DNA of 64,000 bases from Drosophila pseudoobscura (lineage: Eukaryota; Arthropoda; Insecta; Diptera; Drosophilidae): NCBI RefSeq assembly GCF_009870125.1, contig NC_046683.1, forward strand, positions 16,935,001-16,999,000. Direction: 5' to 3'. The position numbers and the translations under genes are program-made. Positions 56,671 to 64,000 of the stretch are shown piece by piece. The notes under the pieces were generated by a model, which saw nothing but the letters and a program-made list of their open reading frames with translations, was not told the DNA's origin and searched no databases. The stretch's first letter is position 1. Each line of letters opens with the position of its first letter.

Positions 56671-56780
56671 TTTACGGTATTTTGTACACTTTTCGGTATA
56701 TTTTGACGTCCAAATTTAGATGGTATATTTTTAAAATGAGACCGTATACTTTGGTCTATTCCTGAGGGTCGGACCGTGTT
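56671..56780 (+). promoter_or_regulatory. Motif 6 cluster upstream of the GTSF1-like gene
   Basis: Repeated GGTATTTT, GGTATATTTT and GGTATATTTTT words, then GAGACCGTATAC and CTGAGGGTCGGACCGTG. This is the same order of words as the minus-strand modules at 10.8-11.25 kb and 12.2 kb. It is read as the core promoter of the gene starting at 56854. Confidence 0.6.
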
Positions 56781-56853
56781 CATTGGCTCCAAAACTTCAA
56801 TTTTTTTGGCTGAGCAAGCGTCCAACGGCCCGTCGTATCAACTTCTCTTGAAA

Positions 56854-57394
56854 ATGTCGCAAAATTTGTCCCTGAAAGTGGCACCGTCCAACAAAGATGA
56901 TTACCTAGAATGTCCGTTTGATGAACGGCATCTCATCATGCGCAGTCGGATGACCGTACACTTGGTCCGCTGCGCGCCTAATCATCACGGGTCCAGGAAG
57001 GTGCGTTGTCCGTTCAACAATACCCATATTGACACCATAAGCAAAATGAAGGTAGGTGTTTGGAATTTATCACTCCAGTAAACAATATATAATAAATCGG
57101 TTGTGTTTTTATTCATATTAGATTCACGTTGGCACTTGCCCAGAACGCGCTGGATTCGAGAAATTTGTGCATCAGAATGAAATAGAAGAACCTGACGAGC
57201 TGCCTTACGAAAAAAGGGAGGAAATCGAGTGCAGTGAGGACTGGGACAAAGAGCCGGATGTGGGCACGTACAATCCCAAGCTCTATTGCGACAAAAAATT
57301 TCTGATTCTCAATCCCCAGGGCAATCCGCCAGCAGTCAAACGTCAAATTCGTGAATCGGAACGTAAGCGTTTCCAGCAGCACCAAAAATTCTGA
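56854..57394 (+). CDS. GTSF1/Asterix-like CHHC zinc-finger protein
   Basis: Two exons, 56854-57051 and 57122-57394, 156 residues. Two U11-48K-type CHHC fingers: CPFDERHLIMRSRMTVHLVRC, and CPFNNTHIDTISKMK continued across the splice as IHVGTC. An acidic middle (DELPYEKREEIECSEDWDKE) follows, then the end RESERKRFQQHQKF. The family includes mouse GTSF1 and fly Asterix, which bind RNA through the fingers and assist Piwi in nuclear transposon silencing. This X-linked location suggests one of the Asterix paralogues. The ATG chosen follows the Motif 6 promoter with no earlier in-frame ATG. Confidence 0.9.
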
Positions 57395-58240
57395 ATGACT
57401 AAGCGGCGGCCATTTTATCCAATCTCAGGGAGAACAATTTTCTTCATAATACAAAAACCTTATAATAAGTATCAGCACAAGTTTTCAAATTTGTGGCCTG
57501 AACACTGTTCACTTTATTGTGTACCACTTAATCATTAATTTTCCATAATTAAATACATTATTATGTAGCTAAAATGTTAAAAAAGAAGAAATAGCATTAT
57601 TGGATAATAAAATCACGGACATGCATACTAGTACACATGTTTGTATGTACGCATTTAAGTAACAGAAAACCCATTGCCTTGTCAGCTCATTTTCCTGTTT
57701 TCACGAAGACGCAGCTATTTGATCTCTTCCCTTTACATCATATTCGTTTCGTTTCCCCTTTTGAAAATTTACCGCAATATGGCGTGGCGAGGTTTTTTCA
57801 ACTTAGTGGCAACGCTTGACTAAAATGTGGCGAGCATGAACGATCATGATTTATTTAAATCAATTTTAAATAGGTACAAATGTGAAATATGCTTTCATTT
57901 GTCAATTCACTTATTTATTTGGACAATACAATTTACAAAAGAGAAAAGAAACATTTTATTTAAATTTGTGCTCGCCTGCTCTGCGCAAACTCTAGCCCAA
58001 GTCGAAAAACATAGAGGATAGCAAAGGGTATACGTATTTTTTGAAACTTAGTCACCTTGTTTTTCTTTGTAACATTTCTACATTAGAGCATTGTTTCACA
58101 TTCCTCAGTATCTAAAATATTCCATTCCTTACAATATATTTTTGCTGAAACAAACTAAATAAAATAAAAACTGAATACACCGAATAACAACAATATCGCT
58201 TCGCGGAATTAGCACGAGGTATCGCGAGAACCATCCCCAG
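57395..58240. other. Intergenic stretch between the GTSF1-like gene and Pdcd4
   Basis: AT-rich text with no coding exon recognised. AATAAA at 57606-57611 is a possible poly-A signal for the gene on the left. Confidence 0.5.
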
Positions 58241-58258
58241 TTTACCGTGTATCGCGGC

Positions 58259-58288
58259 TATATAAGCACCCGCTCTCTCGCTCAGTCA
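58259..58288 (+). promoter_or_regulatory. Pdcd4: TATA box and initiator, probable Pdcd4 promoter
   Basis: TATATAAG at 58259-58266 and CTCAGTCACA at 58281-58290, which contains a fly initiator (TCAGTC) about 25 bases downstream. The leader exon to 59014 follows, ending in GAG|GTAAGT. Assignment to Pdcd4 rests on strand and position. Confidence 0.65.
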
Positions 58289-59014
58289 CAGTTAATGTTC
58301 CACGTACGGTTCTCCTCTGCGTTTCTCTCCGACAGCTCCATCCGAAAAAAAGAAAAAAAACGGTTTTTCTGCCCAGCAAAAATCTTAAATCAAAGAAAAT
58401 TACTAACAACAACAGCGAATTGCATTGGCTACTGGAAGAAAAGTGCAGCTAAAACTGCAACGACATCATAGGCTCCATCCCGCTGCTCCATACATACCAG
58501 TGTGTGTGTATGCAAGTGTGTGGGTGTGTGCAACTGCATCGTAGGTTCCAGTAAAAAGCAGGAGGAAACAAGACTGCAACGCTGAAAATCCAAATATTTT
58601 TTTTGTGCTGTGAGATGTGAAAAGGAGTTAAAGCGAAAATTTGAAAAGAGCATTTCTCCCACTGCATTTTAGTGCCCACGCAAAATTGCCGCAAAACCAA
58701 GAACGAGGAAGAGCAGTGGAAGTGGACAGCAGCAGCACACCAGCAAAGTATCAAACAGGCTCGGTTCGGCTCAGCACAGCGCGCTAACTTCAACTTTGTG
58801 AACGCAGTCAGTCGACGCAGACGTCGCCGTCAACGTCAACAGCACTGTTGTTGCATTTGCTGCAGTTGGCCCAATCGCTGCTGTTGCTCTTGCAGTTGCA
58901 GTTGCAGTCGCCTCGTTGTGGTCGCCGCGAGTGTAGGGCAGCATCGGAAGAGATAGTGAGACTCTGAGCAACGCGCAGCGAAGCAAGCAGCAGAAACAGC
59001 TAAACCACACAGAG
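58284..59014 (+). other. Pdcd4: Probable Pdcd4 5' leader exon
   Basis: The region starts at the initiator and ends at a consensus donor GTAAGT at 59015. It has many CAA and GCA triplets, typical of fly leaders, and no long conserved frame. The matching acceptor is TTCTATTGCAG at 61043-61053, which opens the exon with the Pdcd4 start codon. The intron between (59015-61053) holds CA and TATG repeats but no gene. Confidence 0.6.
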
Positions 59015-61177
59015 GTAAGTGCTGGGAGAGGGGGGAAAATGAAGAAAGACAGACAGAAAAAAAAAACAATCAGCGAAGAGTGATCAAAAGTGAACGCAAA
59101 AAAGCTGGCAATTGCCGGCGAATGTGAAACTAAAAGCGAAAATACAAAACAAAAATTCATAAAACAGAGTGGGGGGAGGTTCACAGTGGCTTCCCAAAAT
59201 AATGAATGGTTTAGTTGTTTGCTTTTTTCATACATATGTGTATCCCTTGCAAGGAAGATCTCTCTGATGATCATGTTCTTTTGACACTGGCTAGTATTTA
59301 CTCAAAAAGAATCTAGAATCTGTTGAAAATATTTAGGGCCTGCTAGCTCCGCGCATCACTAAAGACTTCCAATTGGGTTTCGGAAATTTCGGGAATTTTC
59401 TTCATTCAAGTGGAGGAGATTGGCCTACGTGATAAATTGGACCGGCACGCACGCACAACCGAACAGTAGCGTAGCGTAGCGGCAAAACAGCTGCCTTTGC
59501 GAGCAAGGGAGAGGTTTTTCTTTTGAAGGGTGGGGGTATCAACTGTTGTTTTTGTTTGCTTGGCTTCATTTATAAAGTATTTATTTATGTACTATTTGTC
59601 TTGGCTACCTCAGGCATCATTACGTCTACATCTCTTCGTTCATCGGTTCATTCTTTTCGCTTATTTACTGTGATCGCGACTGCTCATAGACAGATGAAAC
59701 AGAATGACAGTGATGGTAGACAAATAAGTATTGTACATAAACTATAGGTAACCCTGATATTTCGCCCTGACACTGTACCGTACACTCAGCATACAATGTT
59801 GCCGCTGCTGTAGTATTCATCTTCCTCTTCTGCTAGGCCTCTGAGCTTTGCAAAATTTTGCGACGCAATTTCGGCAGCGTCGGTTTTATGCTCCCTCTAC
59901 ACTCCCCCCTCTCTATCTACCAATTCCATGCTGAGAGAGTAAGAAAGAGGCGAGAGAGCAGGAACAGCCGAACATTGTTTTGTTTTTGCGCCCTATCACA
60001 AAAAGGGGGCACAACAAGTGCGAACATAGCTCCGGGGAGAGAGTGCGAAAGGGATGGGATGTCCATGCCGCGGCAATAACATAGAAATTTCGTAAAACGC
60101 ACTAAAACTTTCAAGGTTAAACCGGGCAAAACAAACATAAAAACCGGTTACAGCATATAAACGAACGAGCGGGCACAGTACATAAGAACTAACTGAAAGA
60201 ACGGGACGAGGGGAGTGTAGAAGGAGCAGAAGCAAGAGCAGCAGCAACACCAACACCAACAGCGACGCAATAATAAACCTCAGAGACAACGCTGCTGTTC
60301 AAAAATACAATACATATGGATGTATGTTTGTTTTTTTCCTTATGTACTGTATGTCTTACATGTTCGAAAAAATGCACCATTAGCATGGGGTGAAAACGAG
60401 GAGAAGAGTAGTAAAAGCTTTTTTGATCTGCTGCTCCTTTTCACACACGTCAGCAGCTGTCTGTCAAATACATATGTATGTACATATGTACATACATACA
60501 TATAGCAACTCCATTTAGAAGTTATTGGTCAAAGAGGGATGGCGCTAATGTTGTGCCGGGGTCGGTCTGCTGGCTGGCAAAGCTTTAACGGTAACACAAA
60601 TTATGTCGTTTGTATGCTTGTGTTTGTGACCTTGAATTTTGACAAGGGAGAGTTTGCCCACACATACACCCACACACCTTCAATTTTCCAAAGACGCAAT
60701 ACCGTTATTGTCTCTTGCTGTGGCAGTACAACTATTATTATATATTTCTAACTTAAAATGTTTCAAAATAACACCTCTAAATGTTTATCGTTTACATGAT
60801 AAATATATACATACATACATATGTATGTATAGATATGTATATGGTTGCATGGAGGCGGGCGACGTGCCAGACAGCATGTGTTTTTGTTTTGTCAGAACAA
60901 GCTTTGGGTCCGAGACAGACCCAGCCAGACATTTGAAAAGCTTTCCAGGCGAGACAGTTATTGCGGACCGAAGCATTCAAATCAGCTTTGAGCCACATTT
61001 GAACAAGCTTTACCGTTTCCCGTATCGCATTACGTTTTTTGGTTCTATTGCAGAAAGGACCGGCACCTGGTGTTACAGTACAAAAACCAAAAAACCAAAA
61101 CGGATCCCAAACACAGCGCCAATTTTGCAGTGCATTCCAAGCGGGGCAAGAGGAAAGGTAAAGACAAGAAACCAATC

Positions 61178-62711
61178 ATGGACGTCGAATCATCATCCCA
61201 TAACAAACAAGCCAACGGTGGCGGTCGTCGCCACAACTCTGGAGGCTCCGACTCCAAGGAGAGCTCCGTGGAGCGCGAACTGAATGGCGACATCCAGGCA
61301 GTGGTGCTCAATAGCGGCTCCAACGGTCATGGTCTCATCAAGAAGCCGCTACCCGTCGGCGACGACGGACGCATCAAACGCAAGGCCAAGAGGCTCATAC
61401 AGAGACAACACAGTGGCAGCAATGGCTCTGCCGCCGTGCTAACCAATGGCAGTGGCTCGGGATCGGGTGGTTCCAGCGGTGGTGGTGCCGTTACTGCGAT
61501 TGCCACCGGGATTTTACCCCAGCCAGGTGGATATGTGGTGCCGCATCGTCGCTGGAAGAACAGCCGTCGCTCACGGAATCTGACCCGTGGTCGTGGGCTG
61601 CCCAAGAAGGGCGGTGGTGGCGGCAAGGGTGTGTGGGGTCTGCCCGGCTCCGAGGCTCTGGCCGAGCTCTACGAGGACGAGAACGATCCCAACTATGACA
61701 GCGACTGCAATGATCGGAATGTGGAGCTCCGTGAGGTGATCACCGAGACGACACCGGATGAGTTTTTCAAGCTGGCCGAGCCGATTGTCTTGGAATACTA
61801 CGAGCACGGTGACACACATGAGGTGGCCCTCAGTTTTGATGAGATATTGCAAGGTCCTTTGCGGGAACGGATTACCTCGATTCTCGTGGAGATTGCCATG
61901 GATCACAAGGACTCGCAGCGCGAGATGACCTCGGTGCTGATCTCGGATCTGTATGGTCGTGTCATTACTGGCAAGGACATCGAGAAGGGCTTCAACATTC
62001 TCCTGTCCAATTTGCCCGATCTCATACTCGACACCCCAGAGGCTCCCATCATGCTGGGCAATTTCATGGCCCGCGCCATCGCCGACGATTGCATCCCACC
62101 GAAGTTTGTGTCCAAGCCCGAGGAGCATCTTCAGTTGAGTGAGTATGCCGAGCAGGCTTTACGCCGTGCCGACTCGCTGCTCCATAAGCAGGTCTGGGCG
62201 CATCTCGACAATGTCTGGGGCATGGGTGGGCCCCTGCGTCCAGTGAAGACCATTACCAAGCAGATGACATTGCTGCTCAAGGAGTATATATCGTCGCGCG
62301 ATGTCGCCGAGGCCCATCGCTGTCTACGAGCGCTCGAGGTGCCGCACTATCATCATGAGCTGATCTACGAGGCCATTGTCATGACACTGGAGTCGCTCAG
62401 CCAGACCACCGAGGAGGCAATGTGCGAGCTGCTTAAATCGCTTGATCTCACATGTCTGGTGCTGCCAGCGGGCATGGAGCAGGTACGCAGTCGCTCATTA
62501 ATGTGAAACATGAATGAAACATTGCTCTATTCTATGGTATACATATATGTTTCTTGCCAAATTTTAGGGCTTCATTCGGGTATTTGATGACATGGCGGAT
62601 ATTGTGCTGGACGTGCCCTTGGCCTATATAATACTCGATCGTTTCGTCGAGCGCTGCAACCGGGCCGGTTTTCTCACCGACAAGATCATTAATAATGTGC
62701 CATCGCGGTAA
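61178..62711 (+). CDS. Pdcd4: Programmed cell death 4 (Pdcd4), possibly continuing past the window
   Basis: Exons 61178-62482 and 62568-62707/62711. It starts [20 protein letters not shown], then Ser/Gly- and Arg-rich RNA-binding text ([20 protein letters not shown]). First MA3 domain, about residues 180-310 ([20 protein letters not shown] to CIPPKFV). Second MA3, about 350-478 ([20 protein letters not shown] to LTDKIINN). MA3 domains bind eIF4A and block its helicase; fly Pdcd4 affects germline stem cell differentiation. After NNVPSR the text is CGGTAAGT: a stop, giving 482 residues, or a donor to one more exon. Human PDCD4 continues after PSR with a basic tail, which favours a further exon outside the window. 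Confidence 0.93.
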
Positions 62712-63800
62712 GTCTCTCTCTTATTTCCCCCTTTTCTCTATTACCACATGTAAATGCAATGCCAGAGAAATGCCCAACATATGTCCGGCTTAAGGCGAGA
62801 ATAAAGCTCAGTCCTCGTCCCGTTCTCGAACGAATCTCCCTCTTCCCCTTCTTAAGGGAAGATCGTCAGTGGGATCAACCGTTTTCGAGCCTATTTGATG
62901 TGTCTATTTGTAAACACAGAACAATATGCAATAAGATCTAGTAATTTTTTACGTAATCTTAGCGAGGCATACCAAACGATACACGCCCCCACCCCAAACC
63001 CACCCACCTTCTTATACCCAGCCATAAAACAAAGTTGTTTACAAGCAAATACCCTGCACTGTATGGCACCCAGCATATCGGATTAAATTCGAGTAAAATC
63101 CATAAATATTGGACGTTTGGTTAGGGTTTCATGAAATGAATTGGAGCCGAGCACTCGTTTTTATGATTATAAGATTTTGTTTTAAACACTCGTGGAGGAT
63201 TTTATGGCCTGTTTCAGTAGGTGTTCATATCGGTATGTCGTCTATAATGCGCGGAATCACATATCTGTTTTCTTTTCAAAGAAATATACTCTAATAGGAA
63301 TTTTCAATAAAATTCGTCTACTTTAACTATTTTTCCTTTTATTTATCTTTACGCTATCATAATTTTTCTTGGAATTTATGCATTTATTTATTACAATTAA
63401 CAATATTACATTGTATATATTGGCGCATACAACAATAGTAATTGTGTTAAAGAGAGAGAGAGAGAGTTTTTTGTGCTCAAAGGCCTTTTCCATGGTAAAG
63501 AAGGGTGTACCCTGAAATTGGCATAGCCGAATGTGTTTGTTCTGCTTTGGTCTGCGCCGTGAAGTATGTATATGTATGTATGTATGTATGTTTGATGTGC
63601 TTTTATCTGTATGTGTTTATATTTTGTTTTTGCCGGCTTCGACTTGTTTATTATTCTTTTATTTTTTGTTTTGTTATTTTCTTTATACGCTTTGGCTCAA
63701 TTTCTTATATACATACTCAGAGATATATATATATATATATATGTTTGTGTGTGTGCCTGTGTGCGTGTGTGTTTGTTTATGAAATTTCTATTGCGCAGTT
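62712..63800. other. Pdcd4 3' flank or intron, no gene seen
   Basis: AT-rich text with TATG and CTCT microsatellites. No exon encoding the expected basic C-terminal tail of Pdcd4 was found on the plus strand. Confidence 0.5.
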
Positions 63801-63803
63801 TAG

Positions 63804-63897
63804 TTTTTTGCTTCGACACTGACGGGGCGCCGCGTCATCGTCGGTGTCTCCATTGGGGCAGTCCGGGCCAGTTGCCGGTTTATCAGGTGCCGGCTAG
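63804..63897 (-). CDS. Possible last coding exon of an unrecognised minus-strand gene
   Basis: Minus-strand frame of about 30 codons, SRHLINRQLARTAPMETPTM then TRRPVSVEAKN, ending in TAA, with a possible but pyrimidine-poor AG acceptor (AACTAG) at about 63898. GC content is higher than its surroundings, which suggests coding. The gene would extend past the right edge. No family is recognised. Weak. Confidence 0.25.
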
Positions 63898-64000
63898 TTA
63901 TATTTATACTTACATACATATGCACGTACATACATACATATATACTCCTAGAGTTGTTTTGATTTTTTTTTTCTACTTTCCGTTTCTTTTGTTTTTCTCT

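Noticed and set aside
59797-60300. Possible extra coding exon in the Pdcd4 intron
   Set aside because: Short frames overlap each other on both strands, with no conserved motif and no paired splice sites.

Overview
The window is Drosophila DNA, most likely X chromosome (Muller element A) of an obscura-group or related species. I base this on exon-by-exon matches to the fly genes bazooka, biscotti, CtsB1, rdgB, Yp3, Rtc1 and Pdcd4, on short fly-type introns, and on the fly core-promoter motifs (DRE, Motif 1, Motif 6) in front of the housekeeping genes. The species assignment is an inference; no database was searched.

Region by region. 1-9.5 kb is non-coding and is read as the first coding-side intron of bazooka (minus strand). 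It holds AT-rich tandem repeats and a Helentron/DINE-1-like element. The first coding exon of bazooka is at 9532-9651. 10.7-12.85 kb is an array of diverged repeats that carry housekeeping promoter motifs. A first coding exon of an unrecognised minus-strand gene lies at 12901-13273. 13.6-28 kb is a nest of mobile elements and unrecognised genes: a divergent pair of unknown genes, a LOA-clade LINE inserted in one of them with a 14-bp target duplication, a tandem duplication of about 7.1 kb covering most of this, and, in the first copy only, a solo LTR that itself received a Tc1/Bari transposon with an intact transposase. The 5' terminus of the first LINE copy folds as an HDV-like self-cleaving ribozyme. 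28.2-29.45 kb holds decayed coding relics, among them an LDL-receptor-family fragment.

From 29.7 kb to the end the DNA is an orderly gene block: biscotti (TM2D2), CtsB1 (cathepsin B), a gene-free AT-rich 7 kb, rdgB (minus, eleven coding exons with two alternative C-termini), Yp3 (minus), Rtc1 (minus), a GTSF1-like CHHC zinc-finger gene and Pdcd4. This is the gene set I know from cytological region 12C of the D. melanogaster X, whereas bazooka lies near 15F-16A there, so the transposon nest sits between two blocks that are apart in D. melanogaster.

The genes do not form one pathway. They cover phosphoinositide transfer in photoreceptors (rdgB), yolk (Yp3), lysosomal proteolysis (CtsB1), 18S rRNA maturation (Rtc1), translation control (Pdcd4), Notch-related membrane biology (biscotti) and cell polarity (bazooka). 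The most notable observations are the LINE ribozyme, the datable order of nested insertions, the unknown divergent gene pair, the LDL-receptor relic next to the possible breakpoint, and three genes whose TAA stop lies inside a GTAAG splice donor.
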